From Acidobacteriaceae bacterium (GTDB lineage: Bacteria; Acidobacteriota; Terriglobia; Terriglobales; Acidobacteriaceae), in the NCBI GenBank assembly GCA_025462805.1, contig JAOAPJ010000057.1:1-6589 (forward strand): a stretch of 6,589 nt of DNA. The letters run 5' to 3'. Shown one piece after another: positions 1 through 5,616 of this stretch. The position numbers and the translations under genes were made by a program. The notes under the pieces are model-generated. The model ran no database searches, was not told where the DNA came from, and saw nothing but the letters and a program-made list of their open reading frames with translations. Within the stretch, counting starts at the first letter, position 1. Each line of letters starts with the position of its first letter.

Positions 1-1
1 G

Positions 2-139
2 CTGGAGCAGCGGCTATGCAGCGGGCAGGGCGTGCTCTTCGGGCTGGCCGATGGGCAGGACAGCGCATTGTGCCGCAGCCTGGGCGTGACCAGCGCACCG
101 ATGTCGCAGGCCTCCCGTCGGCGCCGCCGGGAGCACTGA
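2..139 (+). CDS. C-terminal end of an unidentified protein (5' end outside window)
   Basis: An open frame enters from the left edge and stops at TGA (137-139), giving 45 visible residues. They include a plausible folded stretch (SGQGVLFGLADGQDSALC) and end in a basic tail, SRRRRREH. Nearly all third codon positions are G or C, as in the certain genes of the window, which is the main reason for choosing this frame over the competing + frame starting at ATG 16, whose translation is an arginine- and alanine-rich low-complexity string. I do not recognise the family, and too little is visible to assign a role. The gene converges on marR with 61 bp between the two stop codons. It could still be noncoding DNA, so the call is moderate. 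Confidence 0.5.
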   Translation: MEQRLCSGQGVLFGLADGQDSALCRSLGVTSAPMSQASRRRRREH

Positions 140-145
140 GGCGGC
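123..145. terminator. Weak GC hairpin between convergent genes
   Basis: GCCGCC (123-128) can pair with GGCGGC (140-145) around an 11-nt loop that contains the stop codon of the left-edge gene. There is no T-run on either side, so intrinsic termination is doubtful. It is the only hairpin I see close to the convergence point of the left-edge gene and marR. Confidence 0.2.
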
Positions 146-200
146 TCCGCATGCTGCTGCGGCGCGCGAGGCTCGAGCTACTCTCCAATCGTTTCGGCCG

Positions 201-677
201 TTAGTCGAGATTAGCGATGAGCTGGTTGAGCGTGGCTTCAAGCTGCGCGATTTCGGCCTGGCTGAGGGTGCGAAGCATGCGGCCCTGCAGGCGTCGTGCG
301 ATGGTCTTTCCGCGCGTAAAGATGTGGCGGCCCTGCGGAGTGAGCGACGCGAGCAGAATCCGGGTGTTCTCCGGGTGGGGGGCACGCTCGATCCACCCGT
401 GCTTCTCCGCCGTGGCGAGCAGAGCATGGGTAGTCTGCGGGGTAACTTGGCAATAGCGCGAGATCTGGGCGCCGCTGCGGGCCGCCCGGGGTTCCACGGT
501 GAGGGCAGCGAGCACTTGCAGCTGCGCGGTGGTGATGCCGAGCGGGCGCAGAGATTCGTCGAGGCGCTCGCGGAACAGCACGGTCATGCGCCGGGTGAGC
601 TTGAGGACCTCAGCATGCCGGTTGCCGGTGTCGCTCTGCGCTGCGGATTTGCGGCCCCGTTCTCCCGCTCGTGCCAT
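201..677 (-). CDS. MarR-family winged-helix transcriptional repressor
   Basis: This is a 158-residue protein of typical MarR length (about 140-160). It should act as a cytoplasmic homodimer that binds a palindromic operator and lets go on binding a small phenolic or drug-like ligand. After a basic N-terminal segment come a dimerisation helix (about residues 20-45, ending RLDESLRPLGITTAQLQVLAAL), a helix-turn-helix (ARSGAQISRYCQVTPQTTHALLATAEKHGWIER, about 64-96), the wing (RAPHPENTRILLASLTPQGR, with the family's usual R-in-wing plus LTPxG) and C-terminal helices that complete the dimer interface. The ATG at 677 is chosen over the one at 704 because a perfect AGGAGG lies 5 nt before it (minus strand, 688-683); nothing comparable precedes 704, which would also run into the exporter's start region. 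It is divergent from the exporter gene, the classic arrangement for a local repressor, and its own ribosome binding site lies in the operator, so autoregulation is expected. The ligand is unknown. Confidence 0.93.
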   Translation of the reverse strand: MARAGERGRKSAAQSDTGNRHAEVLKLTRRMTVLFRERLDESLRPLGITTAQLQVLAALTVEPRAARSGAQISRYCQVTPQTTHALLATAEKHGWIERAPHPENTRILLASLTPQGRHIFTRGKTIARRLQGRMLRTLSQAEIAQLEATLNQLIANLD

Positions 678-711
678 ATCAGCCTCCTGATACTCTATCA
701 GCACCCTGATG
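677..711. promoter_or_regulatory. Probable MarR operator: two tandem palindromes between marR and the exporter gene
   Basis: Four half-sites alternate in orientation: TATCAG (677-682), CTGATA (687-692), TATCAG (696-701) and CTGATG (706-711). Read in pairs they give TATCAG-CCTC-CTGATA and TATCAG-CACC-CTGATG, with centres 19 bp apart, and the inner pair CTGATA-CTC-TATCAG is also a perfect inverted repeat. Only the last base of the fourth half-site departs from the consensus. The array fills the whole space between the two divergent start codons. Palindromes of about 16 bp are the normal target size of MarR dimers, so two dimers side by side would fit. Binding would cover the marR ribosome binding site and both start codons, and would block any promoter reading in either direction. 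That this repressor is the one that binds is inference from position. Confidence 0.85.
683..688 (-). promoter_or_regulatory. marR ribosome binding site (AGGAGG), inside the operator
   Basis: The minus strand reads AGGAGG, the full anti-16S consensus, 5 nt before the ATG at 677. It fixes the marR start. The hexamer is formed by the end of one operator half-site plus the 4-bp spacer of the first palindrome, so operator and translation signal share the same bases. Confidence 0.85.
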
Positions 712-2280
712 ACCGAAGAGTGGAAGCCGAGTCATAACCCATGGGCGGTCGCCCTCACAGTCACGCTAGCCACCTTCATGGAGGTGCTGGACACTTCCAT
801 CGCCAACGTGGCGCTGCCGCATATTGCCGGATCGCTGGGTGGCAGCCAGGAAGAGGCCACCTGGGTGCTGACCAGCTACCTGGTCGCGAGCGCGATCGTG
901 CTGCCCATCTCCGGCTGGCTGGCAAACCGCTTTGGACGCAAGCGGTTCTACATGACCTGTGTGGCCATCTTCACCATCTGCTCGTTCCTCTGTGGACTGG
1001 CGCCATCGCTCCCGCTCCTCATCATCGCGCGCGTCCTGCAGGGTCTGGGCGGGGGCGGGCTGGCGACCAGTGAACAGGCCATTTTGGCCGATACCTTCCC
1101 GGTCGAGAAGCGCGGACAAGCCTTCGCCGTGTATGGAATGGCGGTCGTGGTGGCGCCCGCCATCGGGCCGACCATCGGCGGATACATCACCGACAACCTC
1201 GACTGGCACTGGATCTTCTTCATCAACATTCCGATCGGTCTCATTTCGCTCTACCTGTCGAATCGCATGGTCGAGGATCCGCCCTACCTGAAGGAGCGCG
1301 CCAAGAACCCCGGACCCATCGATGCCATGGGGCTGGGGCTAGTGGCCCTGGGTGTCGGCTGCCTGGAGTACGTCTTCGATCGTGGCCAGGAGAAGGACTG
1401 GTTCGGTGACCCCGGCATCACGGCGTTCGCGATTCTTGCGGCGGTTCTGCTGGTCATCTTTGTCTTCTGGGAGTGGAACCACGAGGACCCGGTCGTCGAC
1501 CTGAAGCTGCTGCGGAACCGCAACTTCGGCACTGCGGTCTTTCTGCAGTTTGTGCTCGGCATGGTGCTCTTTGGCTCGACCGTGCTGATTCCGCAGTTCC
1601 TGCAAAACCTGCTTGGCTATACGGCGGAGCGCTCGGGCATGGTTCTGTCACCGGCGGGCTTCATGATGATGGTTACCATGTTCATGGCGGGGCGTATTGT
1701 CGGCAAGCTCGACCCGCGGCTGCTGGTGATGATGGGCTACCTCGTCACGGCGGCCGGGCTCTACAACCTAACGCGATTGGACCTGAATGTCAGCTTCGCG
1801 CACGTCACCCTGTGGCGCATGTACCAGGTGCTGGGACTGGCATTTATCTTCATCCCTATCAGCACGCTGAACTATGTCGGCGTGCCGCGGGAGAAGAGCA
1901 ATCAGATCTCGTCGTTTTCGAATTTCGCGCGCAACCTGGGCGGGAGCGTGGGGACAGCGCTGCTGACTACCTTTCTGGCTCGCAGCAGCCAGGTCTATCA
2001 GCAGGGGCTGGCCCGCAATGTCACCCCGGGTGGCCGGGTCTACCGCGACTACATGGCGACCACCACCGCGGGGCTGATGCGGCTGGGCCAAGGTGCATCT
2101 GCAGCTTCATCCATGGCGTATGCCCGCGCCTATCAGCAGATGGTGCGGCAGGCCTCCATGCTTAGCTACAAGAACGCCTTCTTCATCCTCAGCATGGCTA
2201 TCCTGTGCCTGGCGCCGCTGCCTTTCATCATGCGCAAACCGCCCAAAGTATTGAAGGCGCCGTTGGACGCCGGACACTGA
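709..2280 (+). CDS. DHA2-family (EmrB/QacA type) 14-TM multidrug exporter
   Basis: This 523-residue inner-membrane protein belongs to the major facilitator superfamily, drug:H+ antiporter-2 group, and should export toxic compounds in exchange for protons. Visible signatures are motif D1 in TM1 (LDTSIANVALPHIAG, about 27-41), TWVLTSYLV (51-59), motif A in the first cytoplasmic loop (GWLANRFGRKR, 69-79) and the antiporter motif C in TM5 (GMAVVVAPAIGPTIGG, 143-158). Length and hydrophobicity fit 14 helices, with a longer polar stretch (about 425-485) before the last one, as in EmrB relatives. The start at 709 is forced: an in-frame stop lies at 688-690 and the next ATG (residue 24) is inside TM1. 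There is no Shine-Dalgarno sequence before it. Divergent marR and the shared operator make repression by MarR with ligand induction the likely control. No EmrA-like HlyD adaptor gene is adjacent, so it either uses a partner elsewhere or acts alone. The substrate cannot be told from sequence. Confidence 0.95.
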   Translation: MTEEWKPSHNPWAVALTVTLATFMEVLDTSIANVALPHIAGSLGGSQEEATWVLTSYLVASAIVLPISGWLANRFGRKRFYMTCVAIFTICSFLCGLAPSLPLLIIARVLQGLGGGGLATSEQAILADTFPVEKRGQAFAVYGMAVVVAPAIGPTIGGYITDNLDWHWIFFINIPIGLISLYLSNRMVEDPPYLKERAKNPGPIDAMGLGLVALGVGCLEYVFDRGQEKDWFGDPGITAFAILAAVLLVIFVFWEWNHEDPVVDLKLLRNRNFGTAVFLQFVLGMVLFGSTVLIPQFLQNLLGYTAERSGMVLSPAGFMMMVTMFMAGRIVGKLDPRLLVMMGYLVTAAGLYNLTRLDLNVSFAHVTLWRMYQVLGLAFIFIPISTLNYVGVPREKSNQISSFSNFARNLGGSVGTALLTTFLARSSQVYQQGLARNVTPGGRVYRDYMATTTAGLMRLGQGASAASSMAYARAYQQMVRQASMLSYKNAFFILSMAILCLAPLPFIMRKPPKVLKAPLDAGH

Positions 2281-2359
2281 GGCATACTGCCAGCCCTGCT
2301 TGTCTGTGACCGTTACCGTACCTTCGTTTCGCTTGAACTCCGATTCGTCGGCCTGCTGG

Positions 2360-2387
2360 TTGCCCCCTGCGCTCTGCCTGCTACACT
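2360..2387 (+). promoter_or_regulatory. Possible sigma-70-type promoter of the hydroxybutyryl-CoA dehydrogenase gene
   Basis: TTGCCC (2360-2365) and TACACT (2382-2387) are separated by 16 bp; each matches four of six consensus bases. Transcription would start near 2394 and give a leader of about 35 nt that still contains the GGAG at 2415-2418 (10 nt before ATG 2429). The rest of the 148-bp gap behind the exporter gene holds only a small GGCA-TAC-TGCC hairpin (2281-2291) and no convincing terminator. Promoter calls by eye in high-GC DNA are weak. Confidence 0.3.
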
Positions 2388-2428
2388 CATGAGTTTTCTG
2401 AAATTGCAGTTCTCGGAGCGTACGCAGC

Positions 2429-3289
2429 ATGGCGGACATCGGTCGCGTCGGCGTGATGGGTGCAGGGACCATGGGCAACGGCATCGCTCACGTCTTCGCG
2501 CGGAGCGGCTTTTCCGTCGTCCTTGCGGAGGTCGAGCAGGCCGCGCTCGATCGTGGTCTGGTCACGGTCGAGAAGAACCTGGGGCGTGAAGTAGCGAAAG
2601 GCAAGCTCTCCCAGGCCGATGCAGCGTCTGCCCAGGCAAGGATCAAGGGAACGCTGGACCGCAAGGAGCTGGCGCCCTGCGGGTTGGTGGTTGAGGCGGC
2701 CACCGAGCGGTTTGCCATCAAGCAGGCCCTGTTTCAGGAGCTCGACGGCCTGCTCGCGCCCGAGGCCATCCTGGCCTCGAACACATCGTCGATCTCCATC
2801 ACCAAGCTGGCGGCCACGACGCGTCGCCCGGACCGCGTCATCGGCATGCACTTTTTTAATCCGGTGCCGGTGATGCAGTTGGTGGAGGTCATCCGCGGTC
2901 TGCAGACCTCGCAAGCTACATTCGACACGGTGAAGACGTTGGCCGAGGCTCTCGGCAAGACTCCGGTCGAGGTGAACGACGCTGCGGGGTTTGTGTCCAA
3001 TCGCGTCCTCATGCCACTGCTGAACGAGGCCATGTTCGCGGTGATGGAGGGCGTCGCCACCCCTGAGGCGATCGATACGGTGTTCCGGCTCGGAATGGCG
3101 CATCCAATGGGTCCATTGACCCTTGCCGACTTCATCGGTCTGGACGTCTGCCTGGATATCATGCGGGTGCTGGAGGATGGGCTGGGCGACCCGAAGTATC
3201 GCCCCTGTCCGCTGCTGATTCGCATGGTGGATGCAGGCTGGCTGGGCCGGAAGTCGGGAAGGGGATTCTTCGAGTACGAGGTCCAGTAG
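2429..3289 (+). CDS. hbd: 3-hydroxybutyryl-CoA dehydrogenase (NAD-dependent 3-hydroxyacyl-CoA dehydrogenase)
   Basis: This soluble 286-residue enzyme should interconvert (S)-3-hydroxyacyl-CoA and 3-oxoacyl-CoA with NAD, as in beta-oxidation, butanoate or phenylacetate metabolism. An N-terminal Rossmann fold shows [10 protein letters not shown] (GxGxxG at 11-16) and an acidic residue, E34, at the end of the second strand, which favours NAD over NADP. The catalytic set of the family is complete: S120 in ASNTSSIS, H141 and E153 in [15 protein letters not shown] (the His-Glu dyad), and N191 in [13 protein letters not shown]. The C-terminal helical dimerisation domain runs from about 190 and ends in [12 protein letters not shown], the usual finish for single-domain enzymes, and the length is normal (about 280-290). 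The start is supported by the family N-terminus and a GGAG 10 nt upstream. No thiolase, crotonase or acyl-CoA dehydrogenase gene adjoins it, so the exact pathway is open; PaaH/FadB2-type function is the alternative. Confidence 0.95.
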   Translation: MADIGRVGVMGAGTMGNGIAHVFARSGFSVVLAEVEQAALDRGLVTVEKNLGREVAKGKLSQADAASAQARIKGTLDRKELAPCGLVVEAATERFAIKQALFQELDGLLAPEAILASNTSSISITKLAATTRRPDRVIGMHFFNPVPVMQLVEVIRGLQTSQATFDTVKTLAEALGKTPVEVNDAAGFVSNRVLMPLLNEAMFAVMEGVATPEAIDTVFRLGMAHPMGPLTLADFIGLDVCLDIMRVLEDGLGDPKYRPCPLLIRMVDAGWLGRKSGRGFFEYEVQ

Positions 3290-3311
3290 CTGCAGGACGG
3301 AACCATGCCGA

Positions 3312-3326
3312 CCGAAAAAATTTCGG
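3312..3326. repeat. Short perfect hairpin behind the dehydrogenase gene
   Basis: CCGAAA (3312-3317), a 3-nt A loop and TTTCGG (3321-3326) form a 6-bp stem, 22 nt after the dehydrogenase stop codon. No T-run follows, so it is not a standard intrinsic terminator, though it could mark the mRNA 3' end. The remainder of the 161-bp gap before the phosphotransferase gene shows no clear promoter. Confidence 0.3.
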
Positions 3327-3435
3327 CTGCTCGGAATCTGTCGAAACATGGGCAAGGTTCTAGAGTTGGAAGCGCCGCTCGGTTTTTTGGTCGCGATCTC
3401 CACTGCTGTCCGCATTCGTGTGCTGTTCTTTGTTT

Positions 3436-3443
3436 GGAGGAGG
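3436..3443 (+). promoter_or_regulatory. Strong ribosome binding site (GGAGGAGG) fixing the phosphotransferase start
   Basis: GGAGGAGG ends 7 nt before the ATG at 3451. The frame is open further upstream to a GTG at 3418, but that codon precedes this site and the extra residues look unlike a family N-terminus, so 3451 is taken as the start. The duplicated GGAGG suggests efficient translation. Confidence 0.85.
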
Positions 3444-3450
3444 CTTTTTC

Positions 3451-4353
3451 ATGGACGCACTCAGCGTAGGCGCCTTGCACGCAGCCGAGCAGGTGGCGCA
3501 GGCGCATGGCATCACGGTCAGCCAAACAGAAGTGGTGGCTGACGGCTCCAATCTGCTGGTGCATCTGGGACCGGCGCCGCTGCTGGCGCGCGTGGCCACC
3601 ACGACGGCACTGCTGCGCCGCCCCGTGGCTGCGTGGCTGGGACGCGACGTGTCAGTGGCGGCGTACTTACACGCACAGGGTGCGCCTGTGGTGCCGCCCA
3701 GCGACCTGCTCCCGCCCGGCCCGCACCAGTACGACGGCTACACCATGAGCTTTTGGCAGTGGGTCGAGCATGATCGCGACGTCTCCATTCCCACAGCCGA
3801 GGCTGGACCGATGCTGCGCGATCTGCACCAGGCCATGCGTGGATACCGGGCTGTTGCGCCGCAGGGGGAACTGCCCCTACTCGAGATCTTCAATGAAATC
3901 ACTCGCTGGCTGAAGTTCCTGGAGGGGCGGCGTCTGCTCTCTGGCGGCGAACTGATCCAGTTGCGCGAAACCCACTGGCGGCTGGCGGAGACGCTGCGCT
4001 ACGGCGGCAAGGCAACCCAGCCCATCCATGGCGATGCGCACCGGAGAAACCTGCTGAAGACCCCGCAGGGCTGGATGTGGACGGACTTTGAGGACGCCTG
4101 TACCGGCCCGACGGCATGGGACATCGCCTGCCTGGTACGAACCGCGCCCGAAGGCATGGAGGCGGCGCTCGCCACCTATCCAAATGCCCCTACCTGGGAC
4201 GAACTGTTGCCCTATCTGCGCGCGCGAGAGCTGGAGGCGGTGGTGTATTGGCAGGTGCAGGCCGAGCGCTTCCCAGAACAGCGGACGGATGCGCGGGCCC
4301 GCCTGCACGAGTGGCAGCGGAGGCAGCCGCACTCGGGCGCCTTCGGGCAGTAG
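3451..4353 (+). CDS. Phosphotransferase of the APH/choline-kinase fold, substrate unknown
   Basis: This 300-residue cytoplasmic protein has the eukaryotic-like kinase fold used by aminoglycoside phosphotransferases, choline kinases and related enzymes that move phosphate from ATP to a small-molecule hydroxyl. The catalytic loop is HGDAHRRNLL (193-202; D195 as base, N200 for metal) and the metal-binding DFG-equivalent is DFEDACTGPTAWDIA (212-226; D212), with the downstream WD typical of the family. The N-lobe is short: LLARV at 44-48 takes the place of the strand that usually carries the ATP-binding lysine, with arginine 47 instead. GYTMSFWQWVEH (96-107) matches the hinge strand. No signal peptide or membrane segment is present. 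A 13-bp inverted repeat follows 8 nt after the stop. Nothing in the neighbourhood hints at a substrate; antibiotic resistance should not be assumed, because most such genes act on metabolites. Confidence is high for the fold and low for any specific activity. Confidence 0.88.
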   Translation: MDALSVGALHAAEQVAQAHGITVSQTEVVADGSNLLVHLGPAPLLARVATTTALLRRPVAAWLGRDVSVAAYLHAQGAPVVPPSDLLPPGPHQYDGYTMSFWQWVEHDRDVSIPTAEAGPMLRDLHQAMRGYRAVAPQGELPLLEIFNEITRWLKFLEGRRLLSGGELIQLRETHWRLAETLRYGGKATQPIHGDAHRRNLLKTPQGWMWTDFEDACTGPTAWDIACLVRTAPEGMEAALATYPNAPTWDELLPYLRARELEAVVYWQVQAERFPEQRTDARARLHEWQRRQPHSGAFGQ

Positions 4354-4359
4354 CGGCAA

Positions 4360-4430
4360 CGGACAACGGCAGACAACTGCAGACCAAGCAGATTCAGGAC
4401 AGGTGATCCATCTCAGTCTGCCGTTGTCTG
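4360..4430. repeat. 13-bp perfect inverted repeat behind the phosphotransferase gene (possible terminator)
   Basis: GACAACGGCAGAC (4362-4374) is matched by its exact reverse complement at 4416-4428. One G-T wobble and one further C-G pair extend the stem to 4360/4430. The 41-nt loop contains a smaller nested CTGC/GCAG hairpin (4377-4391). The + strand downstream is pyrimidine-rich, with short T clusters up to 4480, so rho-independent-like termination of the phosphotransferase mRNA is possible, although the loop is long. The left arm is built from degenerate units (CGGCAA, CGGACAA, CGGCAGACAA), which suggests a repeat-derived element instead. Confidence 0.6.
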
Positions 4431-4435
4431 CTTTC

Positions 4436-4454
4436 CTCTGGTTTGCTCTGGTTT
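4436..4454 (+). repeat. Two tandem copies of CTCTGGTTT
   Basis: CTCTGGTTT occurs at 4436-4444 and 4446-4454, 10 bp apart, in the pyrimidine-rich leader between the inverted repeat and the hydrolase gene. The spacing is about one helical turn. It may be no more than low complexity. Confidence 0.35.
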
Positions 4455-4470
4455 TCTGCCTCTTTTGGCG

Positions 4471-4476
4471 TATGCT
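4471..4476 (+). promoter_or_regulatory. Possible -10 element (TATGCT) of the YycJ-like gene
   Basis: TATGCT matches four of six -10 consensus bases and ends 7 nt before the ATG at 4484. No good -35 lies 16-18 bp upstream (TGGTTT at 4449-4454 is poor). If used, transcription would start at or next to the start codon, consistent with the absence of a Shine-Dalgarno sequence there. Confidence 0.3.
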
Positions 4477-4483
4477 TTTTTCC

Positions 4484-5503
4484 ATGATGCGGATGACTGT
4501 GCTGGCGAGTGGTTCAAAGGGCAACAGCACCGTGGTGGCCACCAGCCGCACCCGCATCCTGGTGGACGCAGGGCTCTCCTGCCGCGAAATTCTGAAACGC
4601 ATGGATCAGGTCGGTGAAGACCCGCGGTTGCTGGACGCCATTCTCATCACGCATGAGCACCAGGACCATGTGCAGGGGGTTGCGGTGCTTGCGCGCAAGC
4701 TGGGTGTGCCGGTTTACTTCACCGAGATGACGCACCGCGCGTGGGTGCGCTGGATGCACCCGCGCAAGCGCATGACCTACGCAGACTGGTTACGTCAGCG
4801 CCAAGAGGCCGCGCCCCAGGCCATCCCACGCGCGATTGAGGACGTGGCGCAGGAGCGTGACAACCTGCTTACGGGCGCGGGAACGGCCCCTGGCATGGAG
4901 CCGGCTTCGGATGCAGCCGGCGCGGCTGGTTGCAGGAGCAACCGGCTTGGAAGCGAGGACCTCTGCGAAGATGCGGAGACGCCCGAGCGCGATCCGGCGG
5001 CGTTGCCCTCCGTAGCCTATTTCGAGCCAGGCAAACACTTCACGGTCGGCGATATCCAGGTTGAGCCGTTCACCATTCCGCACGATGCTGCGGACCCGGT
5101 CGGGTTTGTCTTCGAAGGGGAGGGCGTGCGCATCGGCTTTGCCACGGATCTGGGGTACATGCCGGCGAATGCGCGCCACGCATTGCGTCGCTGCGACATG
5201 CTGTTGCTGGAATCGAATCATGATCCTGAGATGTTGCGTGACGGTCCGTACCCGTGGAGCGTCAAACAAAGAGTGATGTCGCGCGTCGGCCATCTCTCGA
5301 ATGAGGCCGCCGCCGAGTTTCTGAAGCGGAACTACGATGGACAGGCAACGTATGTCATTCTGGCGCACCTGTCGGAGAGCAATAATCTCCCGGCTCTGGC
5401 CAGGGTGAGCGCGGAGCGGGCCCTGCGGGACCGTATGAGCCTGCTGGCCAACAAGCTGTTGCTGGCGGAACAGCATCAACCACTGCCTGCCATTGCTCTC
5501 TAG
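4484..5503 (+). CDS. yycJ: YycJ/WalJ-type metallo-beta-lactamase-fold hydrolase
   Basis: This is a 339-residue cytoplasmic protein of the MBL superfamily, YycJ/WalJ group; relatives are thought to act as nucleases in DNA repair or replication. Metal and active-site motifs are complete: GSKGNS (10-15), LVDAG with D28, ITHEHQDH with H57, H59, D61 and H62, PHDAADPVGF with H200, TDLGY with D222, ESNHDPEML (243-251), GHLSNE with H270, and ILAHLSESNN with H295. Typical YycJ proteins are about 260 residues; the excess is an insertion at roughly 96-176, rich in Ala, Glu, Asp and Arg and probably flexible. The start is uncertain among ATGs at 4472, 4484, 4487 and 4493, because no Shine-Dalgarno sequence is present; 4484 leaves only two or three residues before the conserved MTVLASGSKGN. 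The frame stays open upstream into the phosphotransferase gene, but that part is a shadow. Orthologues in Firmicutes sit in the walRK operon; no such neighbours are here. Confidence 0.92.
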   Translation: MMRMTVLASGSKGNSTVVATSRTRILVDAGLSCREILKRMDQVGEDPRLLDAILITHEHQDHVQGVAVLARKLGVPVYFTEMTHRAWVRWMHPRKRMTYADWLRQRQEAAPQAIPRAIEDVAQERDNLLTGAGTAPGMEPASDAAGAAGCRSNRLGSEDLCEDAETPERDPAALPSVAYFEPGKHFTVGDIQVEPFTIPHDAADPVGFVFEGEGVRIGFATDLGYMPANARHALRRCDMLLLESNHDPEMLRDGPYPWSVKQRVMSRVGHLSNEAAAEFLKRNYDGQATYVILAHLSESNNLPALARVSAERALRDRMSLLANKLLLAEQHQPLPAIAL

Positions 5504-5552
5504 TCGCTGATTCGTTCAAAAAGAAAAGACTTAGCGGCCGGTTAGGAAAAAA

Positions 5553-5600
5553 GTACCTGGGAAAGTACCCATTTCCCTGAAACCTCTGGTTTCTGGGTAC
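5553..5600 (+). promoter_or_regulatory. Cluster of competing hairpins upstream of the zinc-motif membrane protein gene
   Basis: GGGAAA (5559-5564) pairs with TTTCCC (5572-5577) over a 7-nt loop. CCC-T-GAAACC (5575-5584) pairs with GGTTTC-T-GGG (5588-5597) over a 3-nt loop with one T-T mismatch. GTACCC (5565-5570) pairs with GGGTAC (5595-5600). The first two share bases 5575-5577 and the last two share 5595-5597, so they exclude one another. AAAGTACC is also repeated directly (5550-5557, 5562-5569). No T-run follows. The cluster could terminate the YycJ-like transcript, regulate the next gene, or be a protein-binding site. Confidence 0.45.
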
Positions 5601-5610
5601 ATCCAAGCAT

Positions 5611-5616
5611 TATCAT
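5611..5616 (+). promoter_or_regulatory. Possible -10 element (TATCAT) of the zinc-motif gene
   Basis: TATCAT matches five of six -10 consensus bases, in AT-rich DNA 13 bp before ATG 5630. No convincing -35 is seen at the right distance. An AGGG (5617-5620) 9 nt before the ATG is the only Shine-Dalgarno-like sequence, and a perfect GGTTAACC palindrome (5619-5626) lies between them. If the hairpin cluster upstream is not transcribed from here, it would act as DNA. Confidence 0.35.

Noticed and set aside
678..704. Longer marR start at ATG 704
   Set aside because: It lacks a ribosome binding site and would place the perfect AGGAGG inside the coding region; ATG 677 lies 5 nt after that site.
1996..2001. 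Another TATCAG operator half-site inside the exporter gene
   Set aside because: No matching CTGATA lies at the right spacing, and the bases are ordinary Tyr-Gln codons; a similar one occurs in the YQQ codons near 2132.
2389..2589. 66-codon + frame starting at ATG 2389
   Set aside because: It runs out of frame into the dehydrogenase gene and turns into an arginine-rich string; there is no ribosome binding site.
2387..3415. 342-codon open frame on the minus strand across the dehydrogenase gene
   Set aside because: It is antisense to a gene with all catalytic residues in place. Its translation is rich in His, Arg, Gln and Leu with no domain, as expected from the opposite strand of GC-biased codons.
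3418..3450. GTG start giving an 11-residue N-terminal extension of the phosphotransferase
   Set aside because: The strong GGAGGAGG lies after this GTG and at the ideal distance from ATG 3451.
4088..4483. Upstream extension of the YycJ-like frame by 132 codons
   Set aside because: It overlaps the end of the phosphotransferase gene in another frame and crosses the inverted repeat. The MBL fold begins at about 4493, so the extension is a chance open frame.
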